A stretch of DNA of 64,000 nucleotides. Source: Pseudomonas rhizoryzae. Lineage in GTDB: Bacteria > Pseudomonadota > Gammaproteobacteria > Pseudomonadales > Pseudomonadaceae. Below are positions 9,975 through 18,622 of the stretch, piece by piece. The notes beneath the pieces were generated by a model. That model searched no databases, was not told the origin of the DNA, and saw only the letters and a program-made list of their open reading frames with translations. The position numbers were made by a program, and so were the translations under genes. Every line of letters starts with the position of its first letter. The stretch's first letter is position 1. The stretch is from assembly GCF_005250615.1 (NCBI RefSeq), contig NZ_SULM01000007.1:304694-368693 (forward strand). The letters run 5' to 3'.

Positions 9975-10267
9975 AACACTCGGACGCGATCGCCAGCGCC
10001 CACGACGAGGTGGAGGTGCTCGGGCGTCGCTATCGCTTCAAGGTGGCCGAAGGCGATCGCGCCGCGCTGCAACAGGCCGCCGCCCGCCTGCGCGACGAAC
10101 TGGTCGCCATCCAGGGCGACCGCCGCCGCGGCGACGCCACCGAATTGCTGGTGCTGGCCGCCCTGCGCCTGAGCCTGGACACCGCCGCCGACGCCGGCGC
10201 CCTGAGCGCCCTCGACGCCCGCCTCCAGGCGCTGACCGCCGAGGTCCGCGCGGCGCAGGAGGCGTAG
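9971..10267 (+). CDS. zapA: Cell division protein ZapA
   Basis: A 98-residue FtsZ-bundling protein. The N-terminal beta strand EVEVLGRRYRFKVAEGDRAALQQAAARL matches the ZapA fold, and a C-terminal coiled coil follows. Translation starts at GTG 9971, which overlaps the stop of the upstream coiled-coil gene. In many pseudomonads 6S RNA and a 5-formyltetrahydrofolate cyclo-ligase gene follow zapA. Neither could be recognised here, where a repeat element and a chorismate mutase come next. Confidence 0.85.
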   Translation: MKHSDAIASAHDEVEVLGRRYRFKVAEGDRAALQQAAARLRDELVAIQGDRRRGDATELLVLAALRLSLDTAADAGALSALDARLQALTAEVRAAQEA

Positions 10268-10338
10268 CCCCTCTGCCCCGAGAGAGGGTTGGAGCGAGGG
10301 AACCGCGTCGCTCGAAGCTACCGACCTGCGCTGGACTC

Positions 10339-10419
10339 CGTAGGGTGGATGACGGCGCAGCCTCATCCACGGAGGCACGGTACCTGCGTGGAAAACGCTC
10401 TGCGGTTTTCCACCCTACG
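10339..10419. repeat. REP-like paired palindromic element
   Basis: CGTAGGGTGG at 10339-10348 and its exact complement CCACCCTACG at 10410-10419 bracket two inner hairpins, GTGGATGA...TCATCCAC and GTGGAAAA...TTTTCCAC. This head-to-head pair resembles BIME-type clusters of Pseudomonas REP sequences. It occupies most of the 255-bp space between zapA and the chorismate mutase gene, where no other feature was seen. Confidence 0.7.
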
Positions 10420-10522
10420 CCGGACTTGCGCCCCTCACCCCAACCGCCCCCTCCCACCCAGCTTGACCACCCCGCCGCCCCGTGCGAGCTTCGGTGCCCT
10501 TTCCCCTTCCCCGGAGGTCGTC

Positions 10523-11074
10523 ATGCCTGGCATTCGTTGGCTCGCCATCCCGCTCCTGAGCGTCGCCCTAGGCGCCCAGGCCGCGCCCTCGCCCCTGCCG
10601 GCGCTGCTGGACGCCATGGCGCAGCGCTTGACGGTGGCCGACCAGGTCGCCCGCAGCAAGCATGACACCGGCAAACCGGTGCTGGACGAGACCCGCGAGC
10701 GCCAGGTGCTGGACAGCGTCGCCCAGGCCGCCCCGGCTGCCAACGTCAACCCAGCCACCGCCCAGACCTTCTTTGCCGCCCAGATGGAAGCCAACAAGCT
10801 GGTGCAATACGGTCTGCTCGACGCCTGGCGCCGCGGCGCGCAACCGCTGCCCGCCACGAGCCCGGACCTGGCCGGACTCAGGACCCGCCTCGACACCCTG
10901 CAGACCCGCCTGCTCGCCGGGCTCGCTGCCACCGGCGAGCTGCGCGCGGCCGCGGACTGTCCGGCGCAGCTGGACAAGGCCCTGACCGCCCACCTCGCCA
11001 CGGCCCAGCCCGACGACCTCCACCGCCTGGCGCTGTTGCGTGCGCTCGGTGACTTCTGCGCCCTGCCCCGCTGA
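10523..11074 (+). CDS. aroQ: Secreted gamma-class chorismate mutase (*AroQ)
   Basis: A 183-residue AroQ-type chorismate mutase with a cleavable signal peptide (MPGIRWLAIPLLSVALGAQAA) that places it in the periplasm. Chorismate-to-prephenate activity is predicted from the helical motif VADQVARSKHDTGKPVLDETRE (about residues 39-60), which holds the Lys, Asp and Glu active-site positions of the gamma class. A strong GGAGG lies about eight bases before the ATG at 10523. The C-terminal cysteines (ADCP, DFCALPR) are compatible with a disulphide. The periplasmic role of this enzyme class is not well established. Confidence 0.85.
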   Translation: MPGIRWLAIPLLSVALGAQAAPSPLPALLDAMAQRLTVADQVARSKHDTGKPVLDETRERQVLDSVAQAAPAANVNPATAQTFFAAQMEANKLVQYGLLDAWRRGAQPLPATSPDLAGLRTRLDTLQTRLLAGLAATGELRAAADCPAQLDKALTAHLATAQPDDLHRLALLRALGDFCALPR

Positions 11075-11154
11075 GCGCCTGTTCAAAATCCGCCGCGCGT
11101 CGGCCAAACTGCAGTGACAATGCCCTGGATCGCCAAGCGTTAAGGACTCTCCCC

Positions 11155-11835
11155 ATGCACATCCTGCTCGTCGAGGACGATGCCACCCTGGCCGACGGCA
11201 TCCGCCGCGTCCTGGAGGGCCATGGCATGCAGGTGGACCTCTTGCGCAATGGCGCCGAGGCCGACGCCTGGCTGCGCACCACCCGTTTCGCCGTGGTGGT
11301 GCTGGACATCGGCCTGCCCGGTGGCCTGGACGGCTTCGAGGTGGTCCGCCGCCTGCGCCAGCGCGGTAGCGACCAGCCGGTGCTGCTGCTCACCGCCCGC
11401 GATGCCATCGACGATCGGGTGCACGGCTTCGAGGTGGGCGCCGACGACTACCTGGTCAAACCCTTCGCCGTGCCCGAACTGGTCGCCCGGATCAAGGCCC
11501 TGGCCCGCCGCGCCGGTGGCCAGAGCTGCGCCGACCTCACCCTGGGCACGCTGCGCCTGGACACCGCCGCCCACCAGGCACGCCTCGGCGAGACACCGCT
11601 GGATCTTTCGGCCCGTGAGTGGGCGGTGCTCGAACACCTCTTGCGCCAGGCCGGCAAGGTGGTCTCCAAGCAGCAGATCATCGACGCCCTGGCGCCCTGG
11701 AGCAGCGAGGACCTGACCCACAACGCCGTGGAAGTCTACGTCTCGCGCCTGCGCCTGAAGCTGACCGACTCCGGCGTCGGCATCCGCACCGTGCGTGGCT
11801 TCGGCTATCGCCTGGAGGAGGCCAGCGGCCTATGA
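11155..11835 (+). CDS. TctD-like OmpR-family response regulator
   Basis: A 226-residue two-domain regulator. The receiver domain (1-115) has Asp8/Asp9, phosphoacceptor Asp51 (VVLDIGLPG), Thr80 and Lys102. The C-terminal winged helix (about 125-220) ends in the usual VRGFGYRLE. Its stop overlaps the kinase start (ATGA). The pair most resembles TctD/TctE-type systems that sense tricarboxylates or related acids. The neighbouring porin/MFS/thiolase operon may be its target, but no binding site was identified. Confidence 0.85.
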   Translation: MHILLVEDDATLADGIRRVLEGHGMQVDLLRNGAEADAWLRTTRFAVVVLDIGLPGGLDGFEVVRRLRQRGSDQPVLLLTARDAIDDRVHGFEVGADDYLVKPFAVPELVARIKALARRAGGQSCADLTLGTLRLDTAAHQARLGETPLDLSAREWAVLEHLLRQAGKVVSKQQIIDALAPWSSEDLTHNAVEVYVSRLRLKLTDSGVGIRTVRGFGYRLEEASGL

Positions 11836-13229
11836 GCACGCCCGGCAGCAGCCTGCGCCGGCGCCTGCTGAAATGGCTGGTGCTACCGGTGCTGCTGGTC
11901 AACCTCGGCGGCGCGCTAGTCAGCTATCAGTTCGCCCGCAAGCCCGCGTTCAGTGCCCTCGACAGCGACCTCACCGACTCCGCGACCCTGCTGCTGGAGC
12001 AATTGCGGGTGGATGGCGCCGGACGGCTGTGGTTGCCCACCGAGGTGGAGTACCTGCTGCGCCACAACAGCCATGACCACGTCTGGCTGGCGGTCCGCGC
12101 CCTCGACGGTCGGCTGCTGTTCGGCGACGGCGCCATGCCGGTCCAGGCGGTTACCGACGAGATGCGCGACGGGCACACCACGGCGCGGCGCGCCCGCATC
12201 AACGAGCGCTCGGTGTTCATGGTCGGCCAACTGGGCAACATCGCCGGCCAGCCCGTGGTGGTCAGCGTCGCCCAGACCCTCAGTCGCCACACCGCCGCCC
12301 TGCAACGCATGGTGCTGACCCTGGTGGCGGTGCAACTGATCGTCGCCCTGCTCATCGCCGCCCAGTTGCTCTGGGCCGTGCGCCGCGGCCTGCGTCCGCT
12401 GGAGCGCCTGGAACGCCAGCTCGACAGCCGCCACTACGACGACCTCGCCCCGCTACGCGAAGAGGGGGCTCCGCGCGAGCTGAGCACCTTCGTCGCCGCG
12501 CTCAACGGCCTGCTGCTGCGGGTTCGCGAGGGCGCGCGCAACCAGCGCGCCTTTCTCGACGACATGGCGCACCAGCTGCGTACGCCCCTGGCCGGCATCA
12601 GCACCCTGACCCAGTGGCTGCGCCAGCGCCATGCCGATGATGCCGAGAGCGCCGCCGCTCTGGCGCAACTCGAAGCCGCCACCGAACGCATGACCCGCCA
12701 GACCAACCAGCTGCTCACCCTGGCCCGCGCCGCCACCGCGCGGCTGGAGAGTCCGCCGCGCGCGCCCCTGCGCCTGGACGAACTGGTCGGCGAGGCCATT
12801 CCCAGCCAGTTGGCCCAGGCCGATCGCCACGGCATCGACCTGGGCTTCGAACTGGAGCCGCAGACGGTACTAGGCAATGTCTTCCAACTGCGCGACCTGC
12901 TCGACAACCTGGTGGACAACGCCCTCAGATACACCCCGCGCGGCGGTCAGGTCACGGTGCGGCTGCACAGCCAGGCGGGGGCGACCGTCCTGGAAGTGGA
13001 AGACAATGGCCCCGGCATCCCCGAGGCCGAGCGTGCGCGCATCTTCGAACGCTTCTATCGCATCGACCGAGGCATTCACGGCACCGGCCTGGGCCTGGCC
13101 ATCGTCCGCGACATCGCCACCGCCCACAACGCCGGCATCGAACTCGCCACCCCGGCCAGCGGCCAGGGGCTGCGGGTGGCGATCCACTTCCCACCGCTGG
13201 TCACGCCGCCGGTGGAAGTGCCCGCGTAG
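11832..13229 (+). CDS. TctE-like sensor histidine kinase
   Basis: A 465-residue membrane kinase: a first helix at about 14-33, a 2CSK_N-type periplasmic sensor (35-155), a second helix (160-183), a HAMP-like linker, and His247 in FLDDMAHQLRTPLAG as the phosphorylated residue. The ATPase boxes are LLDNLVDNALRYTP (N), VEDNGPGIP (G1) and GTGLGLAIV (G2). The start ATG 11832 overlaps the response-regulator stop. The frame stays open upstream but only inside the regulator gene. Confidence 0.87.
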   Translation: MSTPGSSLRRRLLKWLVLPVLLVNLGGALVSYQFARKPAFSALDSDLTDSATLLLEQLRVDGAGRLWLPTEVEYLLRHNSHDHVWLAVRALDGRLLFGDGAMPVQAVTDEMRDGHTTARRARINERSVFMVGQLGNIAGQPVVVSVAQTLSRHTAALQRMVLTLVAVQLIVALLIAAQLLWAVRRGLRPLERLERQLDSRHYDDLAPLREEGAPRELSTFVAALNGLLLRVREGARNQRAFLDDMAHQLRTPLAGISTLTQWLRQRHADDAESAAALAQLEAATERMTRQTNQLLTLARAATARLESPPRAPLRLDELVGEAIPSQLAQADRHGIDLGFELEPQTVLGNVFQLRDLLDNLVDNALRYTPRGGQVTVRLHSQAGATVLEVEDNGPGIPEAERARIFERFYRIDRGIHGTGLGLAIVRDIATAHNAGIELATPASGQGLRVAIHFPPLVTPPVEVPA

Positions 13230-13350
13230 GTTGGGTTGAGCGCTAGCGAAGCCCAACAAAGTGTCGCCATCCTGCCGCCTAAAGAATCATCGCGGCCATG
13301 GGCCGCGATCAGGTCCGTAGGTTGGCGCTGAGCGAAGCGAAGCGCAACAC
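13227..13350. repeat. Two copies of an interspersed GTAGGTTGGGTTGAGCG-type element
   Basis: CGTAGGTTGGGTTGAGCG...CGAAGCCCAAC lies at about 13227-13256, and a diverged copy starting CGTAGGTTGGCGCTGAGCG lies at about 13315-13349. Each can fold into a short stem. Three further copies are at 38766-38894, so this is a dispersed REP-like family, here sitting between convergent genes. Confidence 0.6.
13289..13309. terminator. Hairpin between convergent genes
   Basis: ATCGCGGCC and GGCCGCGAT form a nine-base-pair stem with a three-base loop. On the minus strand it is followed by GATTCTTT, only a weak U-rich tail. It lies between the 3' ends of the kinase and thiolase genes and may terminate either. 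Confidence 0.4.
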
Positions 13351-13364
13351 GCCCAAGCAAGCCC

Positions 13365-14609
13365 CTACCGCCCGCGCCACCCCGGATTCTCCAACAACAC
13401 CGCCATGCCCTGGCCGCCGCCGATGCAGACCGCCGCCACGCCATAGCGCAGCCCCCCGGCGCGCAGTTGCCGGGCCAGGGTGATGGCCAGGCGCAGGCCG
13501 GTAGCCGCCAGCGGATGACCGAGGGCGATGGCGCCGCCATGTACATTGAGGCGCGCCGGGTCCAGTTCCAGAGATCGCTGTACCGCCAGCAGTTGGGCGC
13601 CCTGGGCCTCGTTGATCTCCAGGCGGTCAATGGCAGCCAGCGGCAGACCGGCGCGCTCCAGCAGACCCTGGATCGCCGGGACCGGCCCACTGCCCATGAA
13701 TTCGGGCGGCACCCCCACCACGCAGCTGCCCCGTACCCAGGCCAACGCCCGCTCCGGTACGGTATCCGCACCCCGCGCCAGCAGCACGGCGGCCGCACCG
13801 TCGGCCACCGCGCAGCTGTTGCCGGCGGTCTGGACGCCACCCTCATGCACCGGCGCCAACCGCGCCAGGGCCTCCCGCGAGGTCTCCCGCGGATGGCTGT
13901 CCTGCTCGACCACCGCGCAGCCCCGCGGCAGGCGCAACTCCCGTGGCGCCAGGCCAGCGGATTCGAAGCGCGCCGCCACCACCGGCACGATCTCTTCGCG
14001 AAACCAGCCCTGGCGCTGGGCCGCCAGGGCGCGCTCGAAACTCCGTAGCGCCCAGGCATCCACCGCCTCGCGGGCGATGCCGTGGCGCTCCGCCAGGCGC
14101 TCCGCGGTAGCCATCATGTCCAGTCCGGCCGCCGGGTCCTTGAGCGCCTCCCAGAGAAAATCGTGAAACTCCACCGGCGCGCCCAGGCGAAAGCCGCTGC
14201 GGTGGGTGTAGGCCGCGATGGGATTGCGGGTCATGGATTCAGCCGCCACACAGAGCACCCGGTTGGCCTGGCCGCTCTGCAGCTGATCGCCGGCCTGGCG
14301 CAGGAGCTCGAGGCCCGTGCCGCAGACGCGCTGCACCTGCAGCGCCGGCACCGCCTCGGGCACCCCGGCATAGAGGCCGATATGGCGCGGCAGCAGATAG
14401 GCGTCGAAGCTGGCCTGGGCCACACAGCCGGCCAGTACGGAGTCCACCGCCCCGGCGTCGTGCCCCCGCGCCAGTAGCGCCCGGGCCACGGCGATGCCGA
14501 GGTCGGTGGGCGACACCTGGCCCAGGGCGCCACCCAGGTCGGTCCAGGGCGTGCGTACGCCATCCAGCAACAGGACATCGTCGTACAGGGTGCCCTGGCC
14601 GTCACGCAT
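13365..14609 (-). CDS. Thiolase family acyl-CoA acetyltransferase
   Basis: A 414-residue thiolase. The acyl-accepting cysteine is Cys96 (QRVCGTGLELL). The NEA loop appears as INEAQGAQ, His365 is in GGAIALGHPLAATG, and the second catalytic cysteine is Cys395 (VCIGGGQGMA). The start was set at ATG 14609 (MRDGQGTLYDDVLLLDGVRTP), giving an eight-base overlap with the MFS gene stop. As the third gene of a porin-MFS-thiolase set it probably performs the last thiolytic step of an aromatic or dicarboxylic acid pathway. The substrate is not evident. Confidence 0.85.
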   Translation of the reverse strand: MRDGQGTLYDDVLLLDGVRTPWTDLGGALGQVSPTDLGIAVARALLARGHDAGAVDSVLAGCVAQASFDAYLLPRHIGLYAGVPEAVPALQVQRVCGTGLELLRQAGDQLQSGQANRVLCVAAESMTRNPIAAYTHRSGFRLGAPVEFHDFLWEALKDPAAGLDMMATAERLAERHGIAREAVDAWALRSFERALAAQRQGWFREEIVPVVAARFESAGLAPRELRLPRGCAVVEQDSHPRETSREALARLAPVHEGGVQTAGNSCAVADGAAAVLLARGADTVPERALAWVRGSCVVGVPPEFMGSGPVPAIQGLLERAGLPLAAIDRLEINEAQGAQLLAVQRSLELDPARLNVHGGAIALGHPLAATGLRLAITLARQLRAGGLRYGVAAVCIGGGQGMAVLLENPGWRGR

Positions 14610-15831
14610 GGCCGGCTGCCTCAGCCGTGGCGGCAGCCGGAGCTGACGCCCGCCGTTGCAGCAGGGCCAGCACCGCGCCCGCCGCCACCAGCACCGCCGG
14701 GGTGGTGGCCACCACCAGGGTCGCCGCGCCACCGCCGAGGGTCAGCACCTGGCCGGCCAGCAGGGGGCCGGCCATGGCACCCAGCCGCCCCACGGCCACC
14801 GCGGCACCGGTCCCGGTCGCCCTGACCGCCGCCGGATAGAGTTGCGGCGCCAGGGCATAGAGCACCAGTTGGCCACCGACCACGAACAGCCCGGCGGCGA
14901 AGCCGGCCAGGGCCACCAGCGGATAGGCCTTGGCCAGTCCCAGTCCGGCGAGGCCGAGCAGGATGCCCAGGTAGATGGCCAGCACCGTCAGCCGCGGCCG
15001 CCAGCGGTCCATGAGCAGACCGAACAGCACCGAGCCGATACCGCCGCCGAGGTTGAACAGAATTTGCACCCCTACCGCCTGGCCCCGGCTGAAGCCCTGC
15101 CCCACCAGCAGCGAGGGCAGCCAATTGAGCAGCATGTACATCACCGTGAGGGTGAAGAAGTAGCCCAGCCACAGCAGCAGGGTAGTCGACAGCGGTACCG
15201 CGCCCAGCCAGGCCCTGCCCGCCCCGCTCGCCTGCACGGCGCCACGGCCACGGAGAAAGCCGGCGGTCTCCACCAGGTAGCGACCGAGCAACGGCGCCAC
15301 CAGCAGGGGTGCCAGGCCGCCGACATAGAACACCGTCTGCCAGCGCCCGACGTCCAGCAGCCCCACCACCGCCGCCAGGGCACCGCCCAGGGGCACGCCG
15401 CAGTACATCAGGCTGACCGCCGTGGCCCGCGCGCGCTCGTCCACCGATTCGGCGGATAGCGCGATCAGGTTCGGCAGGGCGCCACCCAGGCCGATGCCGG
15501 TGAGCAGCCGCACCAGCAGCAGGCTTTCCAGACTCCAGACATGGGCGGTGGCCACCGAGAAGACACCGAAGATCAGCACGCAGGCGATCAGCACCCGCTT
15601 GCGGCCGATACGGTCGGCGCACCAGCCGCCGATGAAGGCGCCGGGCAAGAGGCCAAGTATGCTGGCGCTGAATACCAGCCCCATCTGCCCCGGCTGGAAG
15701 CCGAAGGCCTTGGCCATGGCCGGGGCGGCGATGCCCATGGCCTGGAGGTCCATGCCTTCCAGCAGGGCGACGATGAAGCACAGCACGAGGGTCAGGCGAG
15801 CCCCGGACGGGGCGTTCGAGAACAGACGCAT
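14602..15831 (-). CDS. MFS transporter, aromatic acid:H+ symporter (AAHS) type
   Basis: A 409-residue major facilitator with about 12 hydrophobic segments. The AAHS signatures are FIVALLEGMDLQAMGIAAPAM in helix 1 and the GGWCADRIGRKRVLI loop between helices 2 and 3. Members import benzoate-, hydroxybenzoate- or phenylpropionate-like acids. It starts ten bases after the channel gene stop and overlaps the thiolase gene, so the three genes are one operon. Confidence 0.85.
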   Translation of the reverse strand: MRLFSNAPSGARLTLVLCFIVALLEGMDLQAMGIAAPAMAKAFGFQPGQMGLVFSASILGLLPGAFIGGWCADRIGRKRVLIACVLIFGVFSVATAHVWSLESLLLVRLLTGIGLGGALPNLIALSAESVDERARATAVSLMYCGVPLGGALAAVVGLLDVGRWQTVFYVGGLAPLLVAPLLGRYLVETAGFLRGRGAVQASGAGRAWLGAVPLSTTLLLWLGYFFTLTVMYMLLNWLPSLLVGQGFSRGQAVGVQILFNLGGGIGSVLFGLLMDRWRPRLTVLAIYLGILLGLAGLGLAKAYPLVALAGFAAGLFVVGGQLVLYALAPQLYPAAVRATGTGAAVAVGRLGAMAGPLLAGQVLTLGGGAATLVVATTPAVLVAAGAVLALLQRRASAPAAATAEAAGHA

Positions 15832-15841
15832 GGCGGACTCC

Positions 15842-17302
15842 TTAGAAACGGAAGGTGGTGGCGGCCGATAGATAGCTCGTGCTGTCGCCCTTGGCCTGGC
15901 GTACCGCCGGGCCTGCCTGGAAGTAGCTGTATTCCAGGTCCAGGGTCAGGTAAGGCAGGGGTCGCCAGCGCAGGTTGTTGCGCCAGAGATTGCCGGTCTT
16001 GCGTGCGCTGCTGGCAGCGGTGCCAGGCACCGTCACCATGCCCGGCAGGTAGACGCCGTCGTTGGTGCTCTGCCGCCAGACGGCGAACAGACCGCTTTCC
16101 AGCTGCAGGGTCGGCTGGGGCGTCAGGGTCAACAAGGGGCCGGCCAGATAGAGGTTGGCCAGGGTGGTGAGCCCCGAGTTGCCGTAGACGCCGTTCTTCG
16201 GATAGAGCGGATCGAAGGTGCCGGCCCGGCCATCGCCAAGCCGATCGTCACCACTGGCGGCATCCAGGCGCATGGCCAGACGCGGCTTCCAAGGGGCATC
16301 CAGGCGATAGCCGGTCTCGCTGCTCACCGCCCAGGCGCGGATCTGGGCACCGCCGAGCTGACCGCCCTGGCCGATCAGATCCCAGCTCCAGTCCCAGCCC
16401 GCCGCCTTGCCGAACAGCCGGACTCCACCGGTATAGCGCTGCTCCGCGCCGCTCAGGCCGTCCAGACTGCGCTGGTCCTTCTCCTGGCCGAAACCATAGA
16501 TATCCAGTTGCAGCGGTCCGGCCACCGGCAGGGTGCCGTAGAGACCATAGAACTTGACCTCGTTATTGGAACCGTCGTCGAAGCTGTCCTCGCCGGTCAC
16601 CACCGGTCGCACGGCGAAGGCATCCAGCCGATAGCCACCCGGCCGCTTCCAGGACAGGCGCAGCCCGTCGAAGTTGATGCGGATGTTGGGGCCGTCGCGG
16701 TAGGTGACCAGCACCTGGTCGCCATAGCCCAGCTCCTGGCGCCCCACCCGGGTCATCAGGCTGCCACCGGCCAGCGGCGTATTGAGGTCGACGAAGGCCT
16801 GGTGCAGCTCGGTGCGGCTCTGGTCGAAGGGTCCATAGATCGCCTTGTTCCAGGTGCGGGTGTTCTCCAATTGGACGAAGGTGCGCAAGGCATCGTCGAA
16901 CAGGTGCAGGTCGGCATGCAGTTGCAGGCGTTGCTGGATGTAGTGATCGGTGTTCACCCCGCGCCGGCCGAAGACCGGCGCGTGGAAGGTATCGAAGCGA
17001 TAGCGCGCTTCGCCACCGGTCTGCAGCCAGGCCGACTCGCCGAGGCGGTGGTAACGCAGTTCATCGAAGGGGTCGGTACGTTTGGCCGGATCGTCGAGGA
17101 AGCGATAGTCCTCGATCCAGCGCGGCGGGCCGGGTGGCAACGGACGCTCCACTTCCAGATTGTTGAGGGGTTTGGGCGCCCGCTCCAGATTGAGCGAGGG
17201 CGCGGCGGCGGCGCCCTCGCTGACCAGTAGAGCGGCGAAGGAGACAAAAGCGAGGCACGAGCGAGCCCGTGCGCAAGCCCGAGGCGAGCGCGAAGTAGAC
17301 AT
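15842..17302 (-). CDS. AlgE-type (alginate export family) outer-membrane channel
   Basis: A 486-residue beta-barrel precursor. An N-terminal signal sequence (about 1-34, ending EGAAAA) is followed by alternating-residue strands and a terminal aromatic (TTFRF) typical of BAM substrates. The segment GYGDQVLVTYRDGPNIRINFDGLRLSW matches the alginate-export-domain family rather than OprD. Despite the name, such proteins often act as substrate-specific channels in catabolic operons, and the downstream importer and thiolase fit that reading. Confidence 0.8.
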   Translation of the reverse strand: MSTSRSPRACARARSCLAFVSFAALLVSEGAAAAPSLNLERAPKPLNNLEVERPLPPGPPRWIEDYRFLDDPAKRTDPFDELRYHRLGESAWLQTGGEARYRFDTFHAPVFGRRGVNTDHYIQQRLQLHADLHLFDDALRTFVQLENTRTWNKAIYGPFDQSRTELHQAFVDLNTPLAGGSLMTRVGRQELGYGDQVLVTYRDGPNIRINFDGLRLSWKRPGGYRLDAFAVRPVVTGEDSFDDGSNNEVKFYGLYGTLPVAGPLQLDIYGFGQEKDQRSLDGLSGAEQRYTGGVRLFGKAAGWDWSWDLIGQGGQLGGAQIRAWAVSSETGYRLDAPWKPRLAMRLDAASGDDRLGDGRAGTFDPLYPKNGVYGNSGLTTLANLYLAGPLLTLTPQPTLQLESGLFAVWRQSTNDGVYLPGMVTVPGTAASSARKTGNLWRNNLRWRPLPYLTLDLEYSYFQAGPAVRQAKGDSTSYLSAATTFRF

Positions 17303-17695
17303 GAGATGACCGTCCTGACAGTGAAGGCGGAAGGCGCCGCAAAGGCGCGTGATCAGGGCCTAGCGGGCGCGGATCGGGCGATCGTCAGGAGGGAAGGCGA
17401 ACGGATAGCGTGCTGACATGGCGGGTGTCCCTTTGTTGTTGTTGTCGTCACCGTGGGGGCCGGGCGGCCCTGGGTCGATGATGGGCGATGCCAAAAATGG
17501 ATCAAGCCGTCCGAGCCGAATTTGGCCGATTACCGAACGTTATATTTATTAACTTTATTGTCGTCGGAGGACCGATCTCATCCCATCGCCAGGGTCGGCT
17601 GACTCGCGATTTGTAACAATGCCCACCCCAGCGGGGTCCATGCACAGGCCCGTACGGGTTAAGGTTCCTTCTCTCACGATCGAAAAGGCGAACTC
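17303..17695. promoter_or_regulatory. 393-bp divergent promoter region
   Basis: This separates the AlgE-type channel gene and the I78 lipoprotein gene. It contains a small minus-strand reading frame (17360-17419) and an AT-rich block around 17530-17560 in an otherwise GC-rich setting, likely holding promoters. No convincing regulator box or terminator was recognised. Confidence 0.4.
17360..17419 (-). CDS. Possible 19-residue leader peptide upstream of channel operon
   Basis: An ATG at 17419 opens MSARYPFAFPPDDRPIRAR and stops at 17360, with AAGGGA about 10 bases upstream as a ribosome site. The stop lies 57 bp before the channel gene start. Pro- and Arg-rich short frames in this position can act as leader peptides, but a frame this short may also occur by chance. 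Confidence 0.25.
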   Translation of the reverse strand: MSARYPFAFPPDDRPIRAR

Positions 17696-18031
17696 ATGAG
17701 CTCCAAAACCTCTCTCCTGCTGGCCGGTGCCGCCCTCTTCACCCTGCTGGCCGGTTGCGGCTCGCATGAAACGCAAGGCAGTCCAGCGGCCGCCACGCCG
17801 ACCGCGAGCACCACCACCAGCAGCAATGGCCGCTGCAACTCCGATGCGGTCCAGGATCTGGTCGGCAAGGCCCTTTCCCCGGCCCTGGCCGAGGAAAGCC
17901 GCCAACGCGCCGGTGCCCAGGTGGTCCGTGTGGTGCGTCCGCAGGACCCCATGACCATGGACTTCAACTCCCAGCGCCTGACCATCACCACCAGCGACAG
18001 CCTGGTGGTGCAGACCGCGACCTGCGGCTGA
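17696..18031 (+). CDS. Lipoprotein with I78-type peptidase inhibitor domain
   Basis: A 111-residue protein with a lipobox (LLAGC, Cys20) followed by a low-complexity Ala/Thr/Ser linker (about 28-43). The C-terminal domain begins CNSDAVQDLVGKALSP and ends in the I78 family pattern DFNSQRLTITTSDSLVVQTATCG, with two cysteines that can form the domain's disulphide. By family it inhibits serine proteases, probably at the outer membrane. The start ATG 17696 lies just after GAAAAGGCGAACTC. Confidence 0.75.
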   Translation: MSSKTSLLLAGAALFTLLAGCGSHETQGSPAAATPTASTTTSSNGRCNSDAVQDLVGKALSPALAEESRQRAGAQVVRVVRPQDPMTMDFNSQRLTITTSDSLVVQTATCG

Positions 18032-18086
18032 TCGCACCAATGACCGTCGACCGGCCGGCCACCGCCACGCCGGTCGCGGCGTCTCG

Positions 18087-18113
18087 CTAGAAGCCGAAGC
18101 CCTGGCGCAACGC
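18087..18113 (-). pseudogene. Duplicated 3'-end fragment of the HAD phosphatase gene
   Basis: On the minus strand this reads ...ALRQGFGF-stop and matches the last codons of the intact HAD gene (19836-19862, ending ALRQGFGL) at 24 of 27 bases, including the stop codon. The two copies lie in the same orientation 1.75 kb apart and bracket higBA plus a decayed IS. It looks like the old end of the HAD gene, displaced by an insertion. Confidence 0.6.
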
Positions 18114-18198
18114 TGGCCAATCCGTACTGCGTGAACAATTGATCGGCAAGAGCGCCGGGTATCAACTGACGGATAATCTCTTGCCAAACCTCAGTTGA

Positions 18199-18218
18199 AA
18201 CGCCTAACGTTAGGCGTT
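18199..18218. promoter_or_regulatory. Perfect 20-bp palindromic operator of higBA
   Basis: AACGCCTAACGTTAGGCGTT is a perfect palindrome 33 bp before the higB start. HigA antitoxins autorepress by binding such TAACGTTA-centred palindromes, so this is the probable operator. The AT-rich TTAATATTTTTAAC that follows may hold the -10 region. Confidence 0.7.
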
Positions 18219-18251
18219 AATATTTTTAACGAGCCTCGTCAAGGAGCTGCA

Positions 18252-18530
18252 ATGATCCGCAGCTTTCGCTGTAGCGATACCGAAGAGCTATTTACGACTG
18301 GACAGAACCGGCAATGGAGCCAAATAGCTGCCGTGGCGACGCGGAAGCTGGCGATGTTGAACGAGGCCATTGAGCTGCGAGACCTCAGGTCTCCTCCCGG
18401 TAACCGCCTGGAGCAACTGGAGCGGGATCGTAAAGGCCAGCACAGCATTCGCATAAACGACCAGTGGCGCATCTGTTTCGAGTGGACCGCACACGGGCCA
18501 GTCAATGTAGAGATCGTCGACTATCACTAA
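18252..18530 (+). CDS. higB: HigB-type toxin (type II toxin-antitoxin)
   Basis: A 92-residue RelE-superfamily mRNA interferase, MIRSFRCSDTEELFTTG. The fold's conserved C-terminal part is visible as RLEQLERDRKGQHSIRINDQWRICFEW, with basic and aromatic active-site positions. AAGGAG precedes the ATG at 18252. Toxin-first gene order with a palindromic operator is typical of higBA. A longer frame from 18195 would start inside the operator and was rejected. Confidence 0.88.
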   Translation: MIRSFRCSDTEELFTTGQNRQWSQIAAVATRKLAMLNEAIELRDLRSPPGNRLEQLERDRKGQHSIRINDQWRICFEWTAHGPVNVEIVDYH

Positions 18531-18622
18531 GAGGGTCGGCTAGACGCCACCGGCGCGGTAACTGGCTTCGAACGTAATACCCCGTCCCACCAGCCCTAGA
18601 TGATAGTGAAAGAGGTAACGCC

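Noticed and set aside
10339..10419. Inverted repeat taken as a Rho-independent terminator of zapA
   Set aside because: No T-run, and two separate hairpins within a larger palindrome are characteristic of a REP pair.
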